In this document: in pieces, positions 17,123 through 26,641 of the stretch
Layout: each line of letters begins with the position of its first letter
Position numbering within the stretch: the first letter of the stretch is position 1
Assembly: GCA_910583605.1 (NCBI GenBank)
Contig: CAJTXN010000004.1
Location: forward strand, 141,137 to 205,136
Direction of reading: 5' to 3'
Source of the DNA: an uncultured Lachnospiraceae bacterium
GTDB taxonomy: Bacteria > Bacillota > Clostridia > Lachnospirales > Lachnospiraceae
DNA length: 64,000 nucleotides
Notes under the pieces: model-generated
What the model was told of the DNA's origin: nothing
The model's database searches: none
What the model saw: only the letters and a program-made list of their open reading frames with translations
Translations under genes and position numbers: made by a program

Positions 17123-18817
17123 TTATTCCCAATCCGGAACTTCCCCCATGTTAAAATCAATGTCCGGCGGATCCGCCACAGACTCCGTTTCCGGCTCCGT
17201 TACTGGTTCGGTCTCCGGCTCCGTTACTGGTTCGGTCTCCGGCTCTGTCATTGGATCCGTTTCCGGCTCAGTCATCGAATCCGTTATAGGCTGGGTTACC
17301 GATTCCGTTATTGGTTCGGTTACCGGCTGGCTTACCGGGTCCGTCATCGGTTCGGTTTCCGGCTCAGTCATCGAATCCGTTATAGGCTGGGTTACCGGTT
17401 GAGTCATCGGTTCGGTTTCACCATTACCCGTAATCTCTGTTCGGTTATCGGTTGTGAAAGATTCCGTTGTCTGATTGACTGCCGGTTTCGTAATATTGTT
17501 CTGATTCCCCGTTACACGATTTACCGTTGTAGGATTCTGACCGCCTGAAGTAACCGTCTCTGCGGGAATATCCTTTACGGATATTGTTATAATATATTTA
17601 CACTGGCGATTGTTTACATCCAGAACCATATACTCAATCCGCATGGTTCCCGCATAAGCCGGCTGAAGAATATGCTCATTCCGGGTACGCTCTGTTTTTT
17701 CATTATATACCGGTACGGAACCTATAAACTGGTTCTTTAAATCATAATAATACACATCTAGTTTCCATGTATTAACCTCTGCAGAATCACTGAGACTACC
17801 GTTTATGACTAACGAGTGGTTCTTTTCTATCCCCCATGATAATGATTCCGAAACCGTATTATCATTTTCATCAACAGAATCTTTATATGACATGCTTTTT
17901 ACATAGCTATGACCGGCTCCGGATATCTGGATATCAAAAGTAAAGCTGTTTAATCTTGCAAAATTCTTAGATAAAGCCATATATGATTCAATCTTATATA
18001 CGGTATACTTATCAGGATAATCATCTATATTTTTAGAAAACTTATCATATCGGTTTAGCGTATTATCTGCACTTTTCTCCTCATTTGCCAGGTCAAACAC
18101 ATAATATTTATTGTCAAGCGAAATCGCAACATAACCATAATCATAATCATGACCTGAAACATAATGGGCATCTACCCCGATTTTTCTTAAAAGGACAGTA
18201 AGCAGACTGGCAATATCCCTGCTGTCTCCTCTGTATTCATTTTCCAACAGCCGGTTTGCCCTAAATACAATTTCCAGATCAAGCTCCGATTCATACTGCA
18301 TATCCGAAAAGGCGGCTCCCATGCTGTCTGTCCCCTGTTCATCCGTTATTTGTGTATAATAATGCAGATAATCATAAGTATTCTTTATTTTTTCGTATAC
18401 AGACATATCCTCTGTACAGACTTTGCTAATGATATTGTTCACCTTATTATCTAAATCCGTATTTCCGGTTCCGGCAGGGGATAGTACCATTTGATTCATT
18501 TTATCTTTAATATCTGTCGGTATCGTTTCATCCGTGTATGGACTTCGAAATATATCATTGCTGTCCTTTTTTTCCTCATCTATGCCTGTTTGTTCCTCAT
18601 TATCTGTCTCATTGGTAGATTGTTCCTTTTCAGATTGAGGTACTATATTGGCTTTTGAAACGGCATTAATAAATAAGACAGAATAAAAGCATAGCACAAC
18701 AACACCAAATGCAGTCATAATAAGTCTCATCTTATTATTTTTACAGTAGGTGTTCCAGTCAAAATTTTTAATATGTTTTTTAATATTATCAATATAATTT
18801 AAAAATCTTTGCTTCAA
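17123..18817 (-). CDS. Membrane-anchored, degenerate transglutaminase-like protein with Thr/Glu/Pro repeat tail
   Basis: The protein has 564 residues. A single membrane anchor lies at about 32-52. Residues 120-250 follow the transglutaminase-like pattern (RGDSRDIASLL, LLRKIGVDAHYVSGH, YYVFDL). The catalytic Cys is Ser near position 199 and the His position reads YGY, so catalysis is unlikely. A beta-rich region follows at about 290-420. The last 110 residues are Thr-Glu-Pro repeats encoded by a DNA minisatellite. The start is TTG at 18817, eight bases after CGAGG. It sits at the downstream end of the glycan cluster. A structural role outside the cell is a guess from this architecture. Confidence 0.8.
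   Translation of the reverse strand: MKQRFLNYIDNIKKHIKNFDWNTYCKNNKMRLIMTAFGVVVLCFYSVLFINAVSKANIVPQSEKEQSTNETDNEEQTGIDEEKKDSNDIFRSPYTDETIPTDIKDKMNQMVLSPAGTGNTDLDNKVNNIISKVCTEDMSVYEKIKNTYDYLHYYTQITDEQGTDSMGAAFSDMQYESELDLEIVFRANRLLENEYRGDSRDIASLLTVLLRKIGVDAHYVSGHDYDYGYVAISLDNKYYVFDLANEEKSADNTLNRYDKFSKNIDDYPDKYTVYKIESYMALSKNFARLNSFTFDIQISGAGHSYVKSMSYKDSVDENDNTVSESLSWGIEKNHSLVINGSLSDSAEVNTWKLDVYYYDLKNQFIGSVPVYNEKTERTRNEHILQPAYAGTMRIEYMVLDVNNRQCKYIITISVKDIPAETVTSGGQNPTTVNRVTGNQNNITKPAVNQTTESFTTDNRTEITGNGETEPMTQPVTQPITDSMTEPETEPMTDPVSQPVTEPITESVTQPITDSMTEPETDPMTEPETEPVTEPETEPVTEPETESVADPPDIDFNMGEVPDWE
17170..17416 (-). repeat. Minisatellite coding for the Thr/Glu/Pro tail
   Basis: Variants of an 18-24 bp unit (GGTTCGGTCTCCGGCTCC on the plus strand) are arrayed in tandem. 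A 42-bp block is exactly duplicated 96 bp apart (17260-17301 and 17356-17397). That shows recent expansion above the basic unit. All changes keep the reading frame. Confidence 0.9.
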
Positions 18818-18842
18818 TATTCATACCTCGTATAAGTTAATC

Positions 18843-19805
18843 CTATTTTCCAAATAAAATTTTGTTTAATATATTTATTTTTTTACTAATAATTATTGAT
18901 ATTATAACACATACTAAAGCTGCCATAAAGGTTATTATTATACGTATAAAGCCCTCTCCGGCTCCAAACCCCAAAAATAATATCTGTAATAAATAAAATT
19001 CAAGTGAATACTTGCCAATCCATTTCAGTATTTTTACTGCCCCGTTTACCTTCAGAACTCCAATTTCAGTAATGGCATAAACACAAAGCATTCCCAAAAC
19101 AGCTAAAACTGAGGCAATTATAACATTACTGTCAAAACTCCACATGTTCCCTAAATATAACCATGCCGGGATTAAAACAAGTAAGTATTTGATGTATTTT
19201 CTTTTAAATATTGCAGTAATCTGTTCTTTATATTCTGCTATACAGTAACCCAGAACGTAAAATGGAAAATAACAGCGAATCCTGTAAATTCCAAATGTCC
19301 TGACCCCGCCTCCAAAAAGCACTAATATTCCGGCAATAACTGCAAAAAACAATAGTTTATATTTTCCGGCAATCCTTTTCCCCAGCCATACAATCAGTGC
19401 CGATACAAATATAACATATAAAAACCATATAACATAATCCGGACGAACCAGTATCAATTTAATATATTTTATAAAAGTGTCAGGAAATGTCACGGAAGGG
19501 GTCAAACCGGTAAATTTTAAATCTTTCATCCAATAAATCATCAGTGTCCAAAGATAGGTTGGGTAAATTAGTCTGAATATTTTATTTTTTAAATTAAAAT
19601 TATCTGAATATATTGAAGTATATCCTGATAAAAGAATGAAAAACGGCATATGAAAAGTGTAAATAATTTTAAAAAGATACATTGATTCATATGTGTAAGG
19701 AAAAGACCTTTGTACGGCATGTCCCAATAATACAAGCAAGGCCAGTTCTCCTCTTAGTACATCAATTGTTATATTTCTGTTTTTCTTCTCTATAGTTTTT
19801 TCCAT
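18843..19805 (-). CDS. Acyltransferase family 3 membrane protein (OafA/NolL-like)
   Basis: This 320-residue protein has about ten hydrophobic segments. It begins with the family's typical start (DVLRGELALLVLLGHAVQRS), where the conserved His lies in the first helix. A second family feature is the FHMPFFILLSGY motif at about 51-62. These enzymes move acetyl or other acyl groups onto extracytoplasmic sugars. It ends the run of glycan genes. GAGG lies upstream of the ATG. Confidence 0.88.
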   Translation of the reverse strand: MEKTIEKKNRNITIDVLRGELALLVLLGHAVQRSFPYTYESMYLFKIIYTFHMPFFILLSGYTSIYSDNFNLKNKIFRLIYPTYLWTLMIYWMKDLKFTGLTPSVTFPDTFIKYIKLILVRPDYVIWFLYVIFVSALIVWLGKRIAGKYKLLFFAVIAGILVLFGGGVRTFGIYRIRCYFPFYVLGYCIAEYKEQITAIFKRKYIKYLLVLIPAWLYLGNMWSFDSNVIIASVLAVLGMLCVYAITEIGVLKVNGAVKILKWIGKYSLEFYLLQILFLGFGAGEGFIRIIITFMAALVCVIISIIISKKINILNKILFGK

Positions 19806-19843
19806 TTTTTTAATTCCTCTACCAAATAAATAAAAGACAAAAT

Positions 19844-20518
19844 TTATTCTGCACCAACTACCGAATTGCTGAATAATTTATGCGATTCATTTTGTCTTAA
19901 AAAACGAGCTGGATTGCCAACATACACTCCGCACTCTTCAGCAGATTTAACCAATACTGCTCCAATACCAAGAATAGAATCGTTTTTCACTTCCATATTA
20001 TCTTTAATTGCCGCATTGGGTCCTATAAAAACCCTTTCTCCTATTTTCGTTTCTGCTCCAACAAAAGCCCCCAGCGATACAAACGAACTGCGGCCGACAA
20101 AACATTCACTCTCAACTTTGGCTCCTGCATGAACAACTACATTTTCTGCAAAGGAAACATCATTGCCGATATAACAAAACGGAAAAATTATACAACCTTC
20201 TCTAAATTGGGTTCCCTGTCCAAAAGAGACATTTCTGCTGATCAATGTTGCCAGAGGATAACCTGCTTGTTTTACTCTTTGTCGTATTGTTTCCCTATAA
20301 TATGGTTCACCGGTAGCAATCACTATTTCCATTTCTTCGCAGGAGAATTTTTGCTTTATCTCCTCAAATGTCAGGATACTAAAACCATTCCGGCTCTTTT
20401 CCTCACTGATATCATCAATAAATACTATCTTCTCCCATCTGTTCTCTGTCTGTCCGGTCATTATCAGATTCAGAATTTCTTTTCCTAATGAACCTGAACA
20501 ATATATGCCTAAAATCAT
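19844..20518 (-). CDS. PglD/NeuD-family sugar O/N-acetyltransferase
   Basis: The protein has 224 residues. The N-terminal part is a Rossmann-like sugar-nucleotide domain (MILGIYCSGSLGKEI). From about residue 90 it is a left-handed beta-helix of hexapeptide repeats, ending in GNPARFL. PglD- and NeuD-type enzymes acetylate 4-amino sugars or sialic acids with acetyl-CoA. The neighbouring sugar 4-aminotransferase makes N-acetylation of its product the best guess. The ATG at 20518 has GAGG six bases upstream. A longer frame to 20545 would overlap the upstream gene without a ribosome site. Confidence 0.85.
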   Translation of the reverse strand: MILGIYCSGSLGKEILNLIMTGQTENRWEKIVFIDDISEEKSRNGFSILTFEEIKQKFSCEEMEIVIATGEPYYRETIRQRVKQAGYPLATLISRNVSFGQGTQFREGCIIFPFCYIGNDVSFAENVVVHAGAKVESECFVGRSSFVSLGAFVGAETKIGERVFIGPNAAIKDNMEVKNDSILGIGAVLVKSAEECGVYVGNPARFLRQNESHKLFSNSVVGAE

Positions 20519-20534
20519 TTTTAACCTCACTACA

Positions 20535-21656
20535 TCATTTATCAAAATACTTTTTTATAAAGAAGCATACCCTGTCCACATCTTCTAAACTCAGTTCATG
20601 ATATATCGGCAGAGTTAGCACTGTGTCACCGCTCTTTTTCGCAACCGGTAATTTTACTTCGTTGTATAGTTCCTTATAACACTCATAATCAGAAACAATA
20701 GGATAAAAATACTTTCTTACAAAAATATCGTGTTCAGCCAGAAAATTATACAATTCCTCTCTGTTTTCCTTTGTATTAACTAATATTGGTAAATATGCAT
20801 AATTGTATTCTATTTTATCACTTTCAACATAAAACATCCGAACTTCCGGTATTCCTTTCAGATGTTCTCTGTACCTTAATGTTATTTCTTTCCTTTTAAC
20901 TAAAATGTCCTCCATGCTGTCCAGATTACATAAACCCATTGCAGCCTGAAATTCATTCATTTTAGCATTTCGTCCGACATATTCCACATGTTCTTCATCC
21001 ATAATGCCGAAATTCTTATATGCGTTCAAAATCTCGGCATATTCACTTTTATTGTAAGCCAGTGCCCCGCCTTCAATGGAATGAAACAATTTTGTTGCAT
21101 GAAAAGAAAACATGGAAATGTCTCCGTAATTTGCAATGGATTTTCCATTTACCTTAACCGCAAATGCATGAGCTGCATCGTATAATACAATTAATCCATG
21201 CTTCTTTGCAATAGATTCAATTGCTTCCACATTACACGGATGTCCATATACATGTACCGGAAGTATTGCCACCGTCTTATCCGTTATCAATTCCTCTATT
21301 TTATTTTCATCTATTGTTAAATCTGATTCTTTTATATCACAGAATACGGGTTTTAATCCTGAAAGTGTGATTGCATGCGTTGTAGAAGCAAATGTAAACG
21401 GAGTAGTAATTACTTCACTGCCTTGTTCAAAATCAAACATTCGCAGAGCCGACTCAAGCGCAAGATGTCCGTTTACGGTTAATGTAATATTACCCACATC
21501 CAGATACCCCTTAAGTCTGTCCTGAAATTCATTATGCAGGGTTCCCTGATTGGTAAGATAACAGCTATCCCAAATAAAATCAATATATGAATTAAACTTT
21601 TCTTTTTCCGGCAGATAAGGTTTTGTTACATATATTGGTGTATTATTATTTTCCAT
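20535..21656 (-). CDS. DegT/DnrJ/EryC1 sugar-nucleotide aminotransferase
   Basis: The protein has 373 residues and is PLP-dependent. The segment ITTPFTFASTTHAI is the cofactor phosphate region. YDAAHAF supplies the conserved Asp, and SFHATKLFHSIEGGA contains the PLP-binding lysine. The pattern is closest to VioA/WecE/QdtB-type enzymes that convert 4-keto-6-deoxy nucleotide sugars to 4-amino sugars. The start has AGGAG upstream and the gene overlaps the flippase-like gene by 11 bp. No dehydratase for the keto sugar is in the window, so it must be encoded elsewhere. Confidence 0.9.
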   Translation of the reverse strand: MENNNTPIYVTKPYLPEKEKFNSYIDFIWDSCYLTNQGTLHNEFQDRLKGYLDVGNITLTVNGHLALESALRMFDFEQGSEVITTPFTFASTTHAITLSGLKPVFCDIKESDLTIDENKIEELITDKTVAILPVHVYGHPCNVEAIESIAKKHGLIVLYDAAHAFAVKVNGKSIANYGDISMFSFHATKLFHSIEGGALAYNKSEYAEILNAYKNFGIMDEEHVEYVGRNAKMNEFQAAMGLCNLDSMEDILVKRKEITLRYREHLKGIPEVRMFYVESDKIEYNYAYLPILVNTKENREELYNFLAEHDIFVRKYFYPIVSDYECYKELYNEVKLPVAKKSGDTVLTLPIYHELSLEDVDRVCFFIKKYFDK

Positions 21657-22542
21657 ATCTTTCTCCTACTGTTTTATTTTTTATCTGTAATATTGCATAT
21701 GCAATAAAATCACCAGCTATTAATATTAATCTCTGCATTACGGCCACAATTGAAAGTATTGCACTGAATTGTTTAGTACCGATTTTAACCATCACAAACT
21801 CTTTTATACCAATACCGCCCGGAGCTCCCGGAACAACGAATCCTGCCAGCCATGATACGGACTGTATAATGGATATCTGCTCAAAACCGCCAAACAGAGA
21901 CGTTCCGTTATAAAAATTATACAAATAAACAACCACCAGATTATTAATTGTAGTTGTTATAAAAATCAGCAAAAAATTCTTTGATAACTTAAATCTGTGT
22001 GTAACTAAAATAAATAACGCAAAAACAATGACTGTGATAATATATTGTTTTCTATATAATAAGTAATTAATGAAGCAAAAAGCAATTGTTACAACTACAA
22101 CATTTACAATTTCTAAAATTGTTGCCTTTAAAACCTTTTTTTGTTCTATATCATATTTTTTTGCAAGCATATTTCTTCCAACATAATGCATTACATTACT
22201 TGGAAGATATTTATATATATTGGAAGTTCCATACATATATACAACTTCACTTACACTGATTTTTTTTTGTGATTGTTCTTTCAATATTAAAAAATAAGAA
22301 TAGGAATATACAAAAATTGTAAAAGTAGTTACTGATATGATCAAAATCAATGGAAAAATTAATTCCGTTGTTAAAAATGATTGATTCAGCTTTAAAATCA
22401 TGGTATATGCTGTATATATAACATAAATAACTGCCGCTATACTGACTATTCTTCCCAGCAATTTTATCAGTTTTTTATGTTTTTCAAAGTAGCCCGATAA
22501 CTTTCTATACAAAACCAGTAACTTTTCTTTTAATTTATCCAT
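21646..22542 (-). CDS. Flippase-like membrane protein (LPG synthase TM / UPF0104 family)
   Basis: The protein has 298 residues and about eight membrane helices. The family signature GFVVPGAPGGIGIKE is at about 222-236, as in AglD2, MprF membrane domains and related lipid or glycolipid flippase-like proteins. The start at 22542 overlaps the stop of the upstream glycosyltransferase by 8 bp. The frame is open further upstream, but those starts lie deep inside that gene. It may help move a lipid-linked sugar across the membrane. The role is inferred from family and location. Confidence 0.82.
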   Translation of the reverse strand: MDKLKEKLLVLYRKLSGYFEKHKKLIKLLGRIVSIAAVIYVIYTAYTMILKLNQSFLTTELIFPLILIISVTTFTIFVYSYSYFLILKEQSQKKISVSEVVYMYGTSNIYKYLPSNVMHYVGRNMLAKKYDIEQKKVLKATILEIVNVVVVTIAFCFINYLLYRKQYIITVIVFALFILVTHRFKLSKNFLLIFITTTINNLVVVYLYNFYNGTSLFGGFEQISIIQSVSWLAGFVVPGAPGGIGIKEFVMVKIGTKQFSAILSIVAVMQRLILIAGDFIAYAILQIKNKTVGERYGK

Positions 22543-23599
22543 AGATAATTTTTCTCCATGTATCAGCACAAATTTTCTCTGATAAAACTTTTCTAAGATT
22601 CTTATCATTTTCAACAATTATGTTATTATCCAACAGAGACAACTCCCCTGCCTCCCTGATACTGTTGATATCATTAACAGTGACACCCACCCGTTTTAAG
22701 AATGCGTAAGTTGTTGTTGTATTTACAATATATACTGTTTTTTTTCTGAATATCAAGGACCAAATATTCCCTAATCCTTCCTGACGTAAATAATTAAATA
22801 TTCCAATATCCACTTTTTGTATGATTTTATAATACTCGTTCTGGGGCAAAAAATCTGTTATTGGTATAAAACGATTGCCAAAATATGATTGTCCCACGGT
22901 TATTACCCGTTTAACATATGATTTTTTTCCGCCATAAGATAACGGACAATAGATTGTCTCGATCTGCTTATCACATAACTTTAATTTTTTCAGGGCATCA
23001 ATATGCCGATTAGATTTACTTGCTGAATTTCCAACCAATATAGTATATTTATTCTTCTTTTCTTCTATACACTCTTCTTCACTCATGTCCAGACAATAAT
23101 GATATAAATCATTACATTCTATACATTCCGGATTTACACCATACCATTTGGTCAAAAGATTGTATTCTTCTTTTAAAATAACAACAACTCTGTTAATTTT
23201 CGGAATTGCCCTTTTTCTTAGCCATTCGTATGCTTTATGATAAAATCTCGGCTTGTCCAGCAATTTATAAAAATACAAATCTTTGCCCCATATAACCCAG
23301 GACACTTTATTGGCAATATTCCGGTTAACTGCAATATATAAAAGAAGCCAGGGAGATGCAAGAGAATGTATGATAATCTTATCTGCTTTCTTTAATTTGA
23401 AATATAGTTTCAGATTTAAAAACGGATTCAAAAAATTTCTTATAAAGAATGTCTTTACCCCTATTTCTTTTTCAAAGTATTCTTCTTTTAATCCATAATG
23501 TACTAATTCAAAATCATTCATATCAAAATTGTTCTTCTTGAGCAGTTTAAAATAGCCTTTTGAAAATTTCTTTTGATTATTAAAAACATGTAGAACCAT
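22535..23599 (-). CDS. Glycosyltransferase, WecF (Fuc4NAc transferase, GT56)-like
   Basis: The protein has 354 residues. The middle and C-terminal part match the GT56 pattern: ILVGNSASKSNRHIDALKKL, CPLSYGG, then YYKIIQKVDIGIFNYLRQEG and LGNIWSLI. E. coli WecF transfers 4-acetamido-4,6-dideoxygalactose to a lipid-linked disaccharide. The adjacent genes encode a sugar 4-aminotransferase and an N-acetyltransferase, which would make such a donor. ATG at 23599 follows GAGGAG with 8-nt spacing; an upstream in-frame ATG at 23626 has no ribosome site. Confidence 0.85.
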   Translation of the reverse strand: MVLHVFNNQKKFSKGYFKLLKKNNFDMNDFELVHYGLKEEYFEKEIGVKTFFIRNFLNPFLNLKLYFKLKKADKIIIHSLASPWLLLYIAVNRNIANKVSWVIWGKDLYFYKLLDKPRFYHKAYEWLRKRAIPKINRVVVILKEEYNLLTKWYGVNPECIECNDLYHYCLDMSEEECIEEKKNKYTILVGNSASKSNRHIDALKKLKLCDKQIETIYCPLSYGGKKSYVKRVITVGQSYFGNRFIPITDFLPQNEYYKIIQKVDIGIFNYLRQEGLGNIWSLIFRKKTVYIVNTTTTYAFLKRVGVTVNDINSIREAGELSLLDNNIIVENDKNLRKVLSEKICADTWRKIIYG

Positions 23600-23692
23600 G
23601 ATTATATCTCCTCGTTTTTCTGACATAAAATGATTTTTAACAGACTTACTAACGATTAATTTTATCTCTTACAAGTCCCGCTGTCAACCTAA

Positions 23693-26605
23693 TTAATAAT
23701 ATTTCGGCGATTTTCTGGTTGGAAACCTTACTGCAGTATGCTTATTGTATATAAGGTATGAGTTTACTAATAATTTACTTGGATATAATTTACCATTTTT
23801 TACTAATGGATGCTCCGTTAAACTAAACAAATCTCCCGGATAATCCTCTCTTAAAATCATAAATCTAATCACACTTGTTTCACCTTGGGTTTTCAGATAA
23901 ATTTTAATCTCGGCAGGTCCTGATTGAAATTTTTTTCCGTCAAGTGCCACTCTGATTATATTTTTGTTCTCCAAATGTTTCTTTTTATACCAAAATTGCT
24001 CAATCTCTTCACCTTGTGAAATCTCAATGAAAAGCCGGTCCGAATCCTTCATATCAATCAGATTATAGATAAATTCTAAACCTATATTTGTATAGCTGTC
24101 ATTTTTTTCATCAAAATTTAAATATATTGTCTGATTTATCTTTAATTCTTTAGTAACATTCGTATATGACTTTGTACTAATTACATCTAAATCATGCTTT
24201 TCCAATATGCGGTTCGCCACATTAACTCCTGAATTATTACCAGCTTTTATAATACTATAATATAATTGTTGATTTAACTTTTCTCCATTAACAATTATTT
24301 TATTTTCTTCTTTAATTTCATTATCTTCATTGATCGGTTTAACCATGTATGGTACGGCATATACTTTTCCGATTCCTTCCGGACATGTCAGTACGATCCT
24401 CGCTTCACCGCTTTTAAACTGCGAGCTAGATAATATAACCTTTAACGGCTTATCATGTTCTATTGCCGATAATGATACACACCGCACTTCTTCTGTTTCT
24501 CCCTGTATCACTGATATATATACATTTTCATAAAAAGAGATTAACGATTTGTTATAAAAATATAGATTAATTATAACACTATCTCCTGTTAACATCTCCT
24601 CATTAAAATATATATTTTGTTCCATTATAACATCACGATTTAATTTCATATCCATGGATTTCTTAGTTCCGCTTCGATAACTGGTATAATACATAGTATC
24701 AATACGAAATTTCTTATTAAGAGGTGTCACATTTTTTCCATCCTGTATTAAACGTTCAGTTAATTCACCATTTCGTACAAGAAGATAAATATCATTATCT
24801 GGTTCGGAATAAATTAAACTCCAATTATTCATTAATTCATAGTCGTCAAGTCTATTTGTTAATAGCAGATTAACATCATCCGAATCAGGATTAACATATT
24901 CTAAATCGGTTACCATCAATAATCGATAACGATTAAGTTCAAACTGCGCTAACGTATAATTCTGTACATATACGTCTGTGTATATTTCCGGATATTCTTC
25001 TGGTGTTAGCTCATAATCATCTAATACCCATTTCACACCCTGAAATTTTTCATTCGTAATATTTGATAATGGAATTTCCCTGTTTATTACCCCATAACCA
25101 TAACAGTACAATGATACAAACAATAATAATGTAAAAATAATATTATATTTTTTCTTAATAATCAGATACATATATATTAGAAACATCAAGATACCAACTA
25201 CTGTAAGAATTATAAAATCCCGGTTTCGAAACGTTCCTTCCATTCCTCTGAACATTAATGGAACTATGGTAGTAAATGCGCCGCTGGCATCGATGTTATA
25301 TTTTGTTAAAGACGGAAATATTGCTGTAACACATATTACAGATATCATTAAAAATATCCCCAGCGTTATACAGATGAACATTTTTGGTATTCTACGGTTT
25401 TTAAACAAATACACGAAAACCAGCATCACTGCCATTCCACAATATGCCGCCCAGTATCGCTGGTAAACAAACCATTTAGTTCCTATTCCGCGTTCTAACG
25501 AAGTGATCGTGGCACGAAGGGAAAAAATTGAGCCAAACAATAAAGTTCCTATCAAAAGCGATGCAATAAATAAAATCGATGTATATAATAATGCATTATT
25601 CTCATTCACCCTGACATTACTTTTCTTTATTCTTCTTCTGCAGCTAAAAAAGAATTCTCTTACAATAAAAAAAGCTATAACAATAAATAACAATCCTATT
25701 CCGCCTGAATAAACCGCCAGAACCAATAGCTGCCCGGTTATGCATGAAAAAAACGCGCGAAGGCCTGTTAAGCTTGTCAAATATTTAACATAACTAAATC
25801 CCAATGCCAGTATTCCAGTAGAATTTCCAAGTTTTTCATCCTGTAAATATAACAGCCACAATTTATCCTGTATCAGCGATATTAAACCGGATATAAAAAA
25901 ATATCCTCCAATACAAATTGTTAAAAGAATCGGGATATTTACAAATATTTTTTTCCGAAAGACATAGTATGCAACAATCGCAATGAATACAGCAAACCAG
26001 ATCATAAGAAAACGCGTATGCACAGTCAGACCAAAACATAAGATCAACCCAAGGTATACAGAAAGTTTTTTCACGCTCTTGTTACGTTCAACATTCTGCT
26101 GCATATTTAACATGATATATAAAATAATCCAACACAAAAATATTAATGGATTTTCATTGATTATGGAATCATTACTTATCATGCTGTTGTAAATACATAC
26201 AGAAGCAACAGAAATTAATGCACACTCGAATTTTTTTTCTATCTTAAAAAATTTATATAAAATATTATAGCAAACAACAGCATTTAAAGCTAATAATAAT
26301 GCATTATAAAATAATAATCCCTGATATATACTGCTCATATTGTCAAACAATATAAAAACCGGCGCCATAAGAAGAGAATAGCCCCATCCATAATACATTA
26401 TATGAGATGTAACATTTGACCAATCATTTCCCCCAAAAAATGCAGCTCCTGAAATAACACCAAATTCATCTGCGGCTCCATTTAACGCTGTAGGTCCTTT
26501 AAACAACAAATTTATAAGCATTTTTGAAATCAGGATTGAAAAAAACAGAATTAATTGTATTTTGTATTTTTCAATTAATATTCCAATAATATTATCTTTT
26601 TTCAT
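23693..26605 (-). CDS. Large GT-C-type membrane glycosyltransferase, paralog 1
   Basis: The protein has 970 residues. About a dozen membrane helices fill the first 530 residues. The first extracytoplasmic loop carries the acidic pair Asp46-Glu47 in AADEFGVISG, typical of GT-C enzymes using lipid-phosphate sugars. LTVHTRFLMIW and KWFVYQRYWAAYC are shared with the two downstream-numbered paralogs. After the motif AQFELNRY a soluble tail of about 400 residues holds two copies of a beta-sandwich-like domain (each ending ...SGEARIVLTCP or SGPAEIKIYL). It probably decorates or builds an extracytoplasmic glycan. The acceptor is unknown. Confidence 0.8.
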   Translation of the reverse strand: MKKDNIIGILIEKYKIQLILFFSILISKMLINLLFKGPTALNGAADEFGVISGAAFFGGNDWSNVTSHIMYYGWGYSLLMAPVFILFDNMSSIYQGLLFYNALLLALNAVVCYNILYKFFKIEKKFECALISVASVCIYNSMISNDSIINENPLIFLCWIILYIMLNMQQNVERNKSVKKLSVYLGLILCFGLTVHTRFLMIWFAVFIAIVAYYVFRKKIFVNIPILLTICIGGYFFISGLISLIQDKLWLLYLQDEKLGNSTGILALGFSYVKYLTSLTGLRAFFSCITGQLLVLAVYSGGIGLLFIVIAFFIVREFFFSCRRRIKKSNVRVNENNALLYTSILFIASLLIGTLLFGSIFSLRATITSLERGIGTKWFVYQRYWAAYCGMAVMLVFVYLFKNRRIPKMFICITLGIFLMISVICVTAIFPSLTKYNIDASGAFTTIVPLMFRGMEGTFRNRDFIILTVVGILMFLIYMYLIIKKKYNIIFTLLLFVSLYCYGYGVINREIPLSNITNEKFQGVKWVLDDYELTPEEYPEIYTDVYVQNYTLAQFELNRYRLLMVTDLEYVNPDSDDVNLLLTNRLDDYELMNNWSLIYSEPDNDIYLLVRNGELTERLIQDGKNVTPLNKKFRIDTMYYTSYRSGTKKSMDMKLNRDVIMEQNIYFNEEMLTGDSVIINLYFYNKSLISFYENVYISVIQGETEEVRCVSLSAIEHDKPLKVILSSSQFKSGEARIVLTCPEGIGKVYAVPYMVKPINEDNEIKEENKIIVNGEKLNQQLYYSIIKAGNNSGVNVANRILEKHDLDVISTKSYTNVTKELKINQTIYLNFDEKNDSYTNIGLEFIYNLIDMKDSDRLFIEISQGEEIEQFWYKKKHLENKNIIRVALDGKKFQSGPAEIKIYLKTQGETSVIRFMILREDYPGDLFSLTEHPLVKNGKLYPSKLLVNSYLIYNKHTAVRFPTRKSPKYY

Positions 26606-26641
26606 AATTACATTATTTTTCCTTTCAATAAGAACAACATA

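Noticed and set aside
17148..17402. Plus-strand ORF of Gly/Ser/Val repeats opposite the Thr/Glu/Pro tail
   Set aside because: It is the antisense reading of the minisatellite. It has no ribosome site and exists only because the repeat avoids stops in that frame.
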